The notes under the pieces: model-generated
The model's database searches: none
What the model saw: only the letters and a program-made list of their open reading frames with translations
What the model was told of the DNA's origin: nothing
Assembly: GCF_001424305.1 (NCBI RefSeq)
Contig: NZ_LMPD01000003.1
Location: forward strand, 676,493 to 740,492
Direction of reading: 5' to 3'
Origin: Pedobacter sp. Leaf176
GTDB lineage: Bacteria > Bacteroidota > Bacteroidia > Sphingobacteriales > Sphingobacteriaceae
Length of the DNA stretch: 64,000 bases
Part shown: piece after piece, positions 35,421 to 43,576 of the stretch
How the letters are laid out: each line of letters opens with the position of its first letter
Numbering within the stretch: position 1 is the stretch's first letter
Position numbers and translations under genes: made by a program

Positions 35421-37820
35421 TTATTTCCTAATTTCTGCACCTGCTTGTTGCGTTAAATTAGCGATTAGTTTCTGCATGATTTGTTCGATTTGTTTATCGG
35501 TAAGGGTCTGCTCTTCATCCTGTAAAATAAAATTTAAAGCGTAAGACTTTTTACCTTCCGGTAATTTATCACCTTCGTAAACATCAAAAACACCCACTTC
35601 TTTAATCAGTTTTTTATCGGTTTTAAATGCAATTCCTTTTAAAGAATCGAAGGTTATACCTTTATCCACCAACATAGATAAATCTCTTCTTACCTGCGGA
35701 TATTTTGAAACGTCTTTGTTAACGATTTTATTCTTCTTAACAATGTCAAGCAATCCGGCCCAATCAAAATCTGCATAGAACACTTCTGCATTCACATCAG
35801 CCTGTTTCCTGTCGGCTTTTGTTGCAGCGCCAAAACTCACCAGGGTTTTATCCCCTCTGAAATATTTAATTCCATAAGCAAAGTTTTCATCCTGCAAAAC
35901 ATCGGATTGATAGGTTGTGATACCCAGACGGGAAATCACCGCATCAACCGCAGCTTTTAAATTATAGAATGATGCTGATTTTGTGCTTTGGTTCCATTGT
36001 TCGCTCTGTGTAGCGCCAGAAATTAAAAGCAATAACCTTGGGCGCTCAACATATTTCTCATTTATTAAATGATAGGTTTTACCATATTCATAAAACTTCA
36101 CATCTGCATTTTTACGATTTTGGTTGTAAGCCACACTTTCCAGCGCAGGCATTAACAAACTCTGGCGCATTACATTTAAATCACTGCTTAATGGATTTAA
36201 AATAAATACAGCTTCATCTAGATTTTTGGAGTAAGCAGATTTTGTTAACGAATTACACCAGATTTCTGCAAAGCCGTTGGCGGTAAGCATATCGGCAATT
36301 ACATTCTGGGTGTTTTCCTTATCGGGCCTTGAGCTGTTTGAAAGCGATGCATTTATTTTCGTCGGAATCGCAATGTTATTGTAACCATAAATACGCAAAA
36401 CCTCTTCCGTGATGTCGCACTCGCGGGTAACATCAACTTTGAAAGAAGGTACTCTCAAGGCTAAAACATCATCTGACGTACTCGTAGCCGAAATTCCTAA
36501 AGCTGTTATAATATGTTTAATCTCTGCCGATGGAATATTGGCGCCGATAAGCTTATTGATATTTGAATAGCTTACCTCAAATTCGAAAGGCTTAATCTGG
36601 TTTGGATAAATGTCAGAAACCGGTGACGAAATTTCACCACCAGCAAGTTCTTTGATCAAAATCGCAGCATATTTTAAAGCTGTAACCGGTATTTCAGGAT
36701 CAGTACCACGCTCGAAACGGAAAGATGCATCCGTTTTTAAACCATGTCTTTTAGATGTTTTCCGGACAGAAACCGAATTGAAGTAAGCACTTTCTAGAAA
36801 TACATTTTTTGTGTCTGCATCAACCCCCGAAGTCTTACCGCCAAAAACCCCTGCAATACACATTGGTGCTTCTGTATTGCAGATCATTAAATCGTCTGCA
36901 CTTAATTTACGCTCAACATCATCCAGGGCTACAAATGGAGTACCTTCAGCTACCTTTTTCACTAAAACTTTTCCGCCGGCAATTTTATCGGCATCGAAGG
37001 CATGCAAAGGTTGTCCAAAACCATGTAAAACATAGTTGGTAACATCCACAACATTGTTAATCGGACGTAATCCTATAATTTTTAATTTGTCTTTTAACCA
37101 ATCCGGCGACTCTGATACGGTAACACCAGAAATGGTAAGGCTGCTGTAGCGTGGACAGGCAATTAAATCTTCGACTTCGACCGGAATAACTAAATTGTCA
37201 TTATCAACCTTGAAGGAAGATAAATCTGGCATTTGATATTCACTTTTGAAATATGCTGCCAAATCCCTTGCAACGCCTAAATGTGAAGCTGCATCAGCCC
37301 TGTTGGGTGTTAAGCCAATTTCAAAAACATGATCATCATTGAGCTGAAAATGTTCTTTTGCCAGAATACCTATCTCCGTATCCGTAGATAAGATCATAAT
37401 TCCATCATGAGATTTGCCTAAACCAATTTCATCTTCAGCACAAATCATCCCCTGAGACACTTCTCCCCTAATCTTCGATTCCTTTATTTTAAAAGGCTCA
37501 CCTTCTAAGGGATAAACAGTTGTACCAACCGTGGCCACAACAACTTTTTGTCCGGCAGCCACATTTGGTGCACCACAAACAATTTGCAGATTTTCTTTAC
37601 CGCCAATATTTACAGTGGTTACACGTAATCGATCCGCATTGGGGTGCTGCACGCAAGTTAAAACTTCTCCAACAACCAAACCTTCTAAACCGCCGGCAAC
37701 AGGCTGAACTTTATCAACGCTTTCCACCTCTAAGCCCACATTGGTCAGAATTAATGAAAGTTCCTGAGGTGTTTGGTCTATTTGAACGAATTGTTTTAGC
37801 CAGTTATATGATATTTTCAT
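35421..37820 (-). CDS. pheT: Phenylalanine-tRNA ligase beta subunit
   Basis: A 799-aa beta subunit of the (alpha-beta)2 phenylalanyl-tRNA synthetase. Domains in order: N-terminal MKISYNWLKQFV, an EMAP/OB tRNA-binding domain (residues about 40-150, LQIVCGAPNVAAGQKV), B3/B4 editing domain (about 215-370, RFERGTDPEIP at its end), B5 domain (about 400-470), catalytic-like core, and the FDX-ACB domain at the C-terminus (SKYPQVRRDLSMLVDK). pheS is not in the window. Confidence 0.97.
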   Translation of the reverse strand: MKISYNWLKQFVQIDQTPQELSLILTNVGLEVESVDKVQPVAGGLEGLVVGEVLTCVQHPNADRLRVTTVNIGGKENLQIVCGAPNVAAGQKVVVATVGTTVYPLEGEPFKIKESKIRGEVSQGMICAEDEIGLGKSHDGIMILSTDTEIGILAKEHFQLNDDHVFEIGLTPNRADAASHLGVARDLAAYFKSEYQMPDLSSFKVDNDNLVIPVEVEDLIACPRYSSLTISGVTVSESPDWLKDKLKIIGLRPINNVVDVTNYVLHGFGQPLHAFDADKIAGGKVLVKKVAEGTPFVALDDVERKLSADDLMICNTEAPMCIAGVFGGKTSGVDADTKNVFLESAYFNSVSVRKTSKRHGLKTDASFRFERGTDPEIPVTALKYAAILIKELAGGEISSPVSDIYPNQIKPFEFEVSYSNINKLIGANIPSAEIKHIITALGISATSTSDDVLALRVPSFKVDVTRECDITEEVLRIYGYNNIAIPTKINASLSNSSRPDKENTQNVIADMLTANGFAEIWCNSLTKSAYSKNLDEAVFILNPLSSDLNVMRQSLLMPALESVAYNQNRKNADVKFYEYGKTYHLINEKYVERPRLLLLISGATQSEQWNQSTKSASFYNLKAAVDAVISRLGITTYQSDVLQDENFAYGIKYFRGDKTLVSFGAATKADRKQADVNAEVFYADFDWAGLLDIVKKNKIVNKDVSKYPQVRRDLSMLVDKGITFDSLKGIAFKTDKKLIKEVGVFDVYEGDKLPEGKKSYALNFILQDEEQTLTDKQIEQIMQKLIANLTQQAGAEIRK

Positions 37821-37823
37821 TTG

Positions 37824-37876
37824 TTAGTATCAAGTATTGAGTATCAAGTATCAAGAAAAGGCAAGAGCGATACTCA
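37824..37876. repeat. Heptad repeat upstream of pheT (element H)
   Basis: Four consecutive units TTAGTAT CAAGTAT TGAGTAT CAAGTAT occupy 37824-37851, ending CAAG. A short complementary GATACTCAG follows at 37868-37876, so the second arm is rudimentary. Core AGTAT as in elements A and C. It starts 4 bases upstream of the pheT ATG. Confidence 0.7.
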
Positions 37877-38032
37877 GTTTCATAAAACGCAAAGATATTA
37901 TTTAAAGCGCAAAGCAGAAAGCTAAACGAGAGAACTTGCTGGAAAAAATTCCGTCCTCCCCAATACGCCATAGTCTGTGTCCTCACACTTGGAATAAACT
38001 ATACCCGATGTGATGGCGCCATTAAAAATAAA

Positions 38033-38224
38033 TTAATGATTAATTTTAAGATTAGACAGGATTACCGCACAAGCACCGGCACCGATAACCAGCATAATAA
38101 CCGAAGCAATGATTAAGCGTAACGCAGGTTTAAGTGGTTGGTTCTTTATTGATTTTATAATAAGCTGGATAATTCCGACAAATAAAAGAAATCCAACAAT
38201 AGCCCAATAGATGATTATGCCCAT
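38033..38224 (-). CDS. Tiny two-helix membrane protein (copy 2)
   Basis: A 63-aa protein with two membrane helices (about residues 2-22 and 36-56). The second half, KPALRLIIASVIMLVIGAGACAVILSN, is nearly the same as in the upstream neighbour, so the two arose by tandem duplication. The longer frame starts 16 codons further up inside the neighbour; Met at 38224 is preferred. No function known. Confidence 0.7.
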   Translation of the reverse strand: MGIIIYWAIVGFLLFVGIIQLIIKSIKNQPLKPALRLIIASVIMLVIGAGACAVILSNLKINH

Positions 38225-38231
38225 AGTATCG

Positions 38232-38420
38232 TTAACTGTTAGCAAGAATAACTGCGCATGCGCCAAAACCAATTACAACCATGATTACTGAAGCGATGAG
38301 GAGTTTTAATCCTGGTTTTACAGGCGCATTATTCGATGCAGCTACAATCATCATAATTATACCAACAACAAATAAAACTACTGTCGCCAGTCCGTAAAGT
38401 ATAAGAAGAAAAAACAGCAT
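38232..38420 (-). CDS. Tiny two-helix membrane protein (copy 1)
   Basis: A 62-aa paralogue of the next gene, with two membrane helices. Its second half, KPGLKLLIASVIMVVIGFGACAVILAN, defines the shared motif K-P-x-L-[RK]-L-x-I-A-S-V-I-M. The start is one base after the radical SAM stop codon, so the two are translationally linked. Possibly an accessory of the radical SAM/Lgt-like pair. Confidence 0.75.
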   Translation of the reverse strand: MLFFLLILYGLATVVLFVVGIIMMIVAASNNAPVKPGLKLLIASVIMVVIGFGACAVILANS

Positions 38421-38421
38421 A

Positions 38422-39816
38422 CTACTTCATATTTAATTCAGCCCTGATGGCGTCAATTTTATTATCGCGATAAAAAATATTCATGGTTTCGAACGGTACG
38501 ATCTTATATTTTTCACTTACAATATGTACGCATGATTTCTTGACCGCGCGGACATCAAAATCCAGCGGATCCATGAAATTCATTATAATAATACGAAAAA
38601 GATTATCATAACTCAAGTTATCAGACTTCACCCTGGGCAAACAGCACATTAACTCACCGAAAGTATCCTCGGCACAATCTACCGATACGCCGGTGCTAAA
38701 GAGATTAAGCATATGCTCTTTCAACTTTTCATCATGCTCAAAAACGATTGTATTTTTTGAATTGTTTAATAAATCTTCGGGATTTATAAGGTGTGTCATC
38801 GGGATTACTTCGTCGCCGATTTTCAAAGCATAAGCCATGCAAAGCGCATCAGGATTACAAGGAACAGGGATTAAATCCTGTGGCGTAAAAGTCGGATATT
38901 GCTCATAAATTTTCCTGCGAACCTCGGTTAATGTAATTCTACCAGCCTGGTCATTATAATCATCGTTTCTGCCGGCAACCTGTGTGGGTTGAAAAGTAAC
39001 CCCGCGAACGCATTTCTGTTTCGTAGCGTAATCAATGATATCACCGATTTCGCCATCGTTTAATCCTTTTTGTAAGGTAACCACAAGGGTTGTTGATACG
39101 TTAAACTGGTTGAGGTTGGCAATTGCTTTCCTTCGAACTTCTGTCAAATCTTCCCCTCTTAAACGTGTCAGCACATCGGCATTAAAACTGTCGAACTGTA
39201 AATAAATTTCGAAATCGGGCATATAAGAAGCCAGTTTTTCCACGAAGTTTATATCCTTGGCAATCCTGATGCCGTTGGTATTAACCATTAAATGCTTAAT
39301 CGGCTTGGTTTTGGCCAAATCCAGGATCGCAAAAAAATCCGGATGGACGGTTGGTTCGCCTCCTGACAACTGCACTACATCTGGCTCACCTTCATTGGCA
39401 ACCACCACATCCATCATGCGTTCTATTTCTTCGAGCGTTCGGTGCCTGCCATAATTCGGAGATGACATGGCATAACAGGTAGGGCATGCGAGGTTACACC
39501 TGTCGGTAACTTCGATAACGGTTAAACAGGAATGCTGTTCGTGGTCTGTACACAACCCACAATCATAAGGACAGCCATAATGCACTTTCGTATTAAACTT
39601 AAGCGGCATTTCCGATTGCTTGTTGTAATTTCTAATCTGCTTATAGTATTCCACATCATCAGCAATCATCACTTTACTATCTCCGTGTGTCTTACAATTT
39701 TTAAGCATAAATACCTTCGCATCCTGAAAAACAATTTTTGCATCACAAAGCATAAGACATTGAGGGCAAAGGCTTTTGGTATAGTCGTAGTAGATATAAT
39801 CTCGGATATTAGCCAT
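38422..39816 (-). CDS. Radical SAM protein of the tetraether-synthase (MJ0619-like) type
   Basis: A 464-aa radical SAM enzyme. The SAM cluster CNLACPTC has Cys at 107, 111 and 114, and GGEP lies at 152-155. Before it are a rubredoxin-like site (Cys 17, Cys 20, Cys 41, His 44) and a second cluster (Cys 82, 86, 89, 97). This N-terminal order matches the archaeal MJ0619/Tes family that joins lipid tails. The gene overlaps the Lgt-like gene by 8 nt. A lipid substrate is inferred; the product is not known. Confidence 0.7.
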   Translation of the reverse strand: MANIRDYIYYDYTKSLCPQCLMLCDAKIVFQDAKVFMLKNCKTHGDSKVMIADDVEYYKQIRNYNKQSEMPLKFNTKVHYGCPYDCGLCTDHEQHSCLTVIEVTDRCNLACPTCYAMSSPNYGRHRTLEEIERMMDVVVANEGEPDVVQLSGGEPTVHPDFFAILDLAKTKPIKHLMVNTNGIRIAKDINFVEKLASYMPDFEIYLQFDSFNADVLTRLRGEDLTEVRRKAIANLNQFNVSTTLVVTLQKGLNDGEIGDIIDYATKQKCVRGVTFQPTQVAGRNDDYNDQAGRITLTEVRRKIYEQYPTFTPQDLIPVPCNPDALCMAYALKIGDEVIPMTHLINPEDLLNNSKNTIVFEHDEKLKEHMLNLFSTGVSVDCAEDTFGELMCCLPRVKSDNLSYDNLFRIIIMNFMDPLDFDVRAVKKSCVHIVSEKYKIVPFETMNIFYRDNKIDAIRAELNMK

Positions 39817-40582
39817 ATTCTTTCGTTTGTTCAGTGAAGGCAGATTTCACTATTCTTATTATGAATCTATAATAATAAAGAAAAATAAACAATGCCGACC
39901 AATGAATACTGCTTAAATTTAAGAACAACGACTCATAAGGCTTGAGGAATTCGATGAGGAAGCGAAAAAGAAAATACGAAACCATTAGGAGTTTAAAGCG
40001 ATCGCCATTAAGCATCTCTTTCTTTTTAAGACTGTTAAAAAGCAACAGTAATGCTATCAAAAACAACATTTCATAAAGCATGATGGGGTGCCTTTGAATG
40101 CCATCGCCCAAATCCATACCGGCAAGGAAATTGGTTGGTACGCCATAAGTTGGCTCATCTATCCCCATTGAAAAACAACCTATTCTACCGATAAATAAGG
40201 CGACCAGGATTGGGGTAACATACAAATCGCCTGAAGCAATGTTGACACCAATAATCTTTTTTATAAATTCCACACCAAAAAGTCCACCCAGCAAACCACC
40301 CACAATGGTTTTACTTTGATAGAGCGTAAAAAAAGTGATGTGATTCAATTGTCTGGGTGTTTCCAAAATCGCGACAACCCTCGACCCGATTAAAGCGCCA
40401 AGCATTGCGCCCAGCATGATCCACAAACGATTTTCATCCGAAATCTGATCGGCAGTACCTTTTTTTAGATAATAGTATATCCTAACGCCTATTATAAATG
40501 CCAGCGTTTCAAAAATATAATGATAGTGATAGTATTCACCAAAAAATCGAAACTGAAAGGGGAATAAGTGGTTTGCGCTCAA
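39809..40582 (-). CDS. Divergent Lgt-family membrane transferase
   Basis: A 257-aa membrane protein with about seven helices of the prolipoprotein diacylglyceryl transferase family. GRIGCF at 132-137 matches the Lgt signature GRIGNF, and RHP-x2-LYE is at 164-171. The conserved HGG of true Lgt is replaced by VGG (residues 94-96), so the usual His is missing. The gene overlaps the radical SAM gene by 8 nt. It probably handles a phospholipid-type donor, but not necessarily prolipoproteins. Confidence 0.75.
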   Translation of the reverse strand: MSANHLFPFQFRFFGEYYHYHYIFETLAFIIGVRIYYYLKKGTADQISDENRLWIMLGAMLGALIGSRVVAILETPRQLNHITFFTLYQSKTIVGGLLGGLFGVEFIKKIIGVNIASGDLYVTPILVALFIGRIGCFSMGIDEPTYGVPTNFLAGMDLGDGIQRHPIMLYEMLFLIALLLLFNSLKKKEMLNGDRFKLLMVSYFLFRFLIEFLKPYESLFLNLSSIHWSALFIFLYYYRFIIRIVKSAFTEQTKEYG

Positions 40583-40585
40583 TAA

Positions 40586-41422
40586 TTATTTAAAGAAAAG
40601 CCTTACAAAAACAGGCAAATGGTCCGAAAAATATCTTTTGTCTTTACTGTCGCTAAGTACAGCAAACTTTTGAACTTTAAAACCTTTATTTACAAAAATA
40701 TAATCAATACGGTTTTTTAATTCGCTGTTGAAATCAAATGCATTGAAGGTACCTGATGGTCCATAAGGCGCTTCTTCTGAAATTTCCTTTGCATCCTGAA
40801 GAAAAGATTTTATAGTGGCGATGGCCTCCGTTTCCGGCGTAACATTTAAATCGCCCGTATAAATCACAGGCAGCTTTGGTGCAATTTCCTGTATCTTCTG
40901 TTTAATGAGCTTTGCTGATTCTATCCTTGCCTTTACACCAACGTGGTCATAGTGGGTATTAAAAACAATAAATTCCTGTTTGTTCAGATTATCATACAAT
41001 TTTACCCAGCTGCAAATTCTTGGCAAAACAGCATCCCAACCTTTTGAAGGAACATCAGGCGTTTCAGATAACCAAAAAGTACCGCCATCTTTTTTCCTAA
41101 ACCGGGTTTTATCGAAATAAATAGCTGAAAATTCGCCTTTTCGCTTACCGTCATCGCGGCCTACGCCTACAACATCGAAGTTTGTATTTTCGCTTAGGGC
41201 GTCAAACTGTTCTGCCAGGGCCTCCTGAACGCAAAGGATATCGGCATCATGAAATTTAACCAATGCTTTGACATTATCTTTCCGGTTTGGCCATGCGTTT
41301 ATACCGTCGCCGGGATTATTGTAGCGAACGTTATAAGTAATTACATTAACTGGAACTTGTTTTTTCTGAGCAAAAACCGAAATGTTAAAGCACAGACATA
41401 AGCCTAATATAAATGTTTTCAT
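40586..41422 (-). CDS. Secreted endonuclease/exonuclease/phosphatase-family protein
   Basis: A 278-aa EEP-family protein with a signal peptide ending VFAQ (about residue 18). Motifs are NVITYNVRYNN, ADILCVQEAL (metal Glu), FNTHYDHVG (catalytic His), YTGDLNV (metal Asp, Asn) and YFSDHLPV (terminal Asp-His). Exported members of this family act on phosphoester substrates, including phosphodiesters of lipids or nucleic acids. It is first in the operon, 3 nt before the Lgt-like gene. Confidence 0.88.
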   Translation of the reverse strand: MKTFILGLCLCFNISVFAQKKQVPVNVITYNVRYNNPGDGINAWPNRKDNVKALVKFHDADILCVQEALAEQFDALSENTNFDVVGVGRDDGKRKGEFSAIYFDKTRFRKKDGGTFWLSETPDVPSKGWDAVLPRICSWVKLYDNLNKQEFIVFNTHYDHVGVKARIESAKLIKQKIQEIAPKLPVIYTGDLNVTPETEAIATIKSFLQDAKEISEEAPYGPSGTFNAFDFNSELKNRIDYIFVNKGFKVQKFAVLSDSKDKRYFSDHLPVFVRLFFK

Positions 41423-41427
41423 ACGGC

Positions 41428-41458
41428 CAATTTACAAAAATGTTCCTTTTGTAAATTG
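41428..41458. repeat. 12-bp perfect inverted repeat upstream of the EEP operon
   Basis: CAATTTACAAAA (41428-41439) and TTTTGTAAATTG (41447-41458) pair perfectly, 7-nt loop. It lies 6 bases before the EEP ATG and in the gap after radC. Without a U-run it looks like an operator or leader hairpin rather than a terminator. Confidence 0.55.
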
Positions 41459-41491
41459 ACTTAATGTTAAATCATTGATATCAATTAAATT

Positions 41492-42190
41492 TTAGAGCAA
41501 GCCTTCATCTTTATAGCTATAATAGCCACTATCTGTAAAGATAAGGTGGTCTACAACATACAAATTTAACATTGTACCCGAAGCTGCTAAATTTCTGGTC
41601 AATTTATTATCGCTTTCGCTAGGCCTTAAATTTCCGGATGGATGGTTATGTGCGAGAATAATGTTGGCTGCATTATTTTCCAATGCTATCTTGAAAATAA
41701 TTTTCGGATCGGCTACCGTGCCTGCTTGCCCACCTTTGCTGATAAGATGCTTGCTGAGAATTTTATTGGAACGTTTTAATAGCAAAATCCAAAATTCTTC
41801 ATGATTTAAATGAGCAAAAGTGGGGTGCATATATTTATAAACATCGCTTGAAGCGGTAACCTGAATGGTTTCTTCATTTGCATTTTCATTGCGCCTTAAA
41901 CCCAATTCCAATGCAGCCACAATGGAAACTGCTTTAGCCTCGCCGATGCCCTTGAATTTTGAAAGTTCTGAAATAGAAGCCTTACCCAGTTTAGTCAATT
42001 TATTTTCGTAAAAACTTAAAATCCGTTTACTCAAATCGACTGCCGTTTCATTTTTATTGCCAGAGCCTATTAAAATGGCTATCAATTCAGCATCTGTTAA
42101 ATGCCTTCTCCCGTTTAACAAAAGTTTCTCTCTCGGCCTGTCTTCTTCAGCCCAAAGTTTTATACCAATTTTTTGTTCGTAATGCGCCAT
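41492..42190 (-). CDS. radC: RadC-family JAMM domain protein
   Basis: A 232-aa RadC protein. The N-terminal helix-hairpin-helix part has LTDAELIAILIGSG and LSKFKGIGEAKA; the C-terminal JAB/MPN domain has the metal motif HNHPSGNLRPSESD with Glu in HEEFWILLL. The role is not settled; repair of DNA breaks was suggested early and later questioned. It is downstream of rpsT, past a strong terminator. Confidence 0.95.
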   Translation of the reverse strand: MAHYEQKIGIKLWAEEDRPREKLLLNGRRHLTDAELIAILIGSGNKNETAVDLSKRILSFYENKLTKLGKASISELSKFKGIGEAKAVSIVAALELGLRRNENANEETIQVTASSDVYKYMHPTFAHLNHEEFWILLLKRSNKILSKHLISKGGQAGTVADPKIIFKIALENNAANIILAHNHPSGNLRPSESDNKLTRNLAASGTMLNLYVVDHLIFTDSGYYSYKDEGLL

Positions 42191-42204
42191 ATTTTTCGAT
42201 AAAA

Positions 42205-42239
42205 AAAAGGCATCCCAACTTTTGGTTGGGATGCCTTTT
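42205..42239 (-). terminator. Rho-independent terminator of rpsT
   Basis: AAAAGGCATCCCAAC (42205-42219) pairs perfectly with 42225-42239, 5-nt loop; plus-strand A8 run gives a U-run on the minus strand. Confidence 0.92.
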
Positions 42240-42263
42240 ACTAATATCGTAAAAAAAAATAGC

Positions 42264-42518
42264 TTATGCTAAACCGTTAACGAATTTAGTTAATTTCGAT
42301 TTATTGTTAGCCGCTTTATTTTTGTGAATAACGTTTTTCTTAGCTAAACGATCCAACATAGAAATTACTTTAGGCAATAAATCTGAAGCAGTTTTTTTAT
42401 CTTCAGCTGCACGTAATCTTTTAATAAAAGTACGTGTAGTTTTTGCCTGATATCTGTTACGTAAACGTTTTGTAGCGTTTGCTCTAATTCTTTTTAATGA
42501 AGATTTATGATTTGCCAT
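42264..42518 (-). CDS. rpsT: 30S ribosomal protein bS20
   Basis: An 84-aa basic helical protein that binds 16S rRNA early in assembly. It starts MANHKSSLKRIRANATKRLRNR, has the KTARKSIKTFIKRLRA-like region (TRTFIKRLRAAEDKK) and the closing KNVIHKNKAANNKSKLTKFVN motif. It is a single-gene transcript between a clear promoter and terminator. Confidence 0.97.
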   Translation of the reverse strand: MANHKSSLKRIRANATKRLRNRYQAKTTRTFIKRLRAAEDKKTASDLLPKVISMLDRLAKKNVIHKNKAANNKSKLTKFVNGLA

Positions 42519-42567
42519 TTTAATTTAGCCTTTTATTTTTCTTATTCGTTTCCTATAATTCGGGTTG

Positions 42568-42599
42568 CAAATATAGGATTAATGTTTTTAAATCGCAAA
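42568..42599 (-). promoter_or_regulatory. Bacteroidetes-type promoter of rpsT
   Basis: On the minus strand TTTG (plus 42596-42599), a 20-nt spacer, and TATATTTG (plus 42568-42575) fit both boxes of the consensus. The -7 box is about 50 nt before the rpsT start. It is the clearest promoter in the window. Confidence 0.7.
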
Positions 42600-42753
42600 A
42601 CACTTTTTATTTTTTTATTGATTTTTTTTCAGCCCTTTATTTAATGTACAAAAATAGCTTTGATTTATTCTAAATCAATAATAAATACCACAAATAACGC
42701 CCTCCACTAAAATAGCTGTTTAAAAATGCTATTTTTGGTGAAACGAATTTTGA

Positions 42754-43332
42754 GTGAAAAAACGAATAGCCATCTTTGCTTCGGGTTCGGGCTCCAATGC
42801 CCAAAAACTCATGGAGCATTTTAAACGAAGCACCGATATCGAAATTGCCCTGGTATTAACCAATAATGCAGAAGCTTATGTTTTGCAAAGAGCTGATAAT
42901 TTTGAAATTCCAAGTCATATTTTTGATAAGCACGAATTCTATAAAACGGACGACGTCATCGATTTATTAAAAAACCTGGATATAGATTTCATTGTACTTG
43001 CCGGATTTTTATGGCTTATTCCGAAGAACTTAATTGCTGCTTATCCAGGAAGAATAATCAATATACACCCTTCAATTTTGCCAAAATTTGGTGGTAAAGG
43101 TATGTATGGCGACCATGTGCACAATGCGGTACTTGCTGCAGACGAACCGGAGGGCGGGATTACCATTCATTATGTCGACGAAAATTATGATGAGGGGGAA
43201 TATATTTATCAGGCTAAATATAAAATTGACAAGAACGATAACCTTGAAATGGTGAAGTTTAAGGGTCAGCAATTGGAACACCTCCACTACCCTAGAATAG
43301 TAGAAAGTATTGTTAAAAAGATAAAAAAGTAA
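42754..43332 (+). CDS. purN: Phosphoribosylglycinamide formyltransferase
   Basis: A 192-aa GART that transfers a formyl group from 10-formyl-THF to GAR in purine synthesis. It has FASGSGSNAQKL near the N-terminus, the active site NIHPSILPKFGG (Asn and His) and DENYDEG with the catalytic Asp. The start is GTG at 42754. A TATTTTTG box ends 17 nt upstream, suggesting a very short leader. It is followed by an M50/TPR gene, then purH. Confidence 0.95.
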   Translation: MKKRIAIFASGSGSNAQKLMEHFKRSTDIEIALVLTNNAEAYVLQRADNFEIPSHIFDKHEFYKTDDVIDLLKNLDIDFIVLAGFLWLIPKNLIAAYPGRIINIHPSILPKFGGKGMYGDHVHNAVLAADEPEGGITIHYVDENYDEGEYIYQAKYKIDKNDNLEMVKFKGQQLEHLHYPRIVESIVKKIKK

Positions 43333-43420
43333 TTGCTTGTTAGTATTGTAATTAAGTTTCAACCTAAATAACAATTACACTTTACCGTTCAGCATAAAAA
43401 TATGTCATGTTTTTGATCGA

Positions 43421-43466
43421 ATGAGGCCAAGGCTATATATTTAATTTCCTCTAGCCTTGCATCAAA
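43421..43466. repeat. Inverted repeat in the purN-M50/TPR gap
   Basis: CAAGGCTA (43428-43435) pairs with TAGCCTTG (43452-43459); TTTGAT and ATCAAA flank the arms on either side. The arms are separated by 16 nt. Without a U-run its role is unclear. Confidence 0.45.
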
Positions 43467-43576
43467 TTTTAATAAGCGCATACTTATACAGCTTGCAATT
43501 TTTGCTTTAGCAAAACTTTATACCTTAAATCTTACTAAAAACCTCAGATAAGAATATAAACCCAGATGGCCTTTCC

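Noticed and set aside
37804..37986. 60-aa minus-strand frame upstream of pheT
   Set aside because: It overlaps the pheT start and the heptad repeat, which accounts for its low-complexity translation.
38013..38022. ATGGCGCCAT palindrome after the small membrane proteins as a terminator
   Set aside because: Ten bases, no loop and no U-run on either strand; too weak to call.
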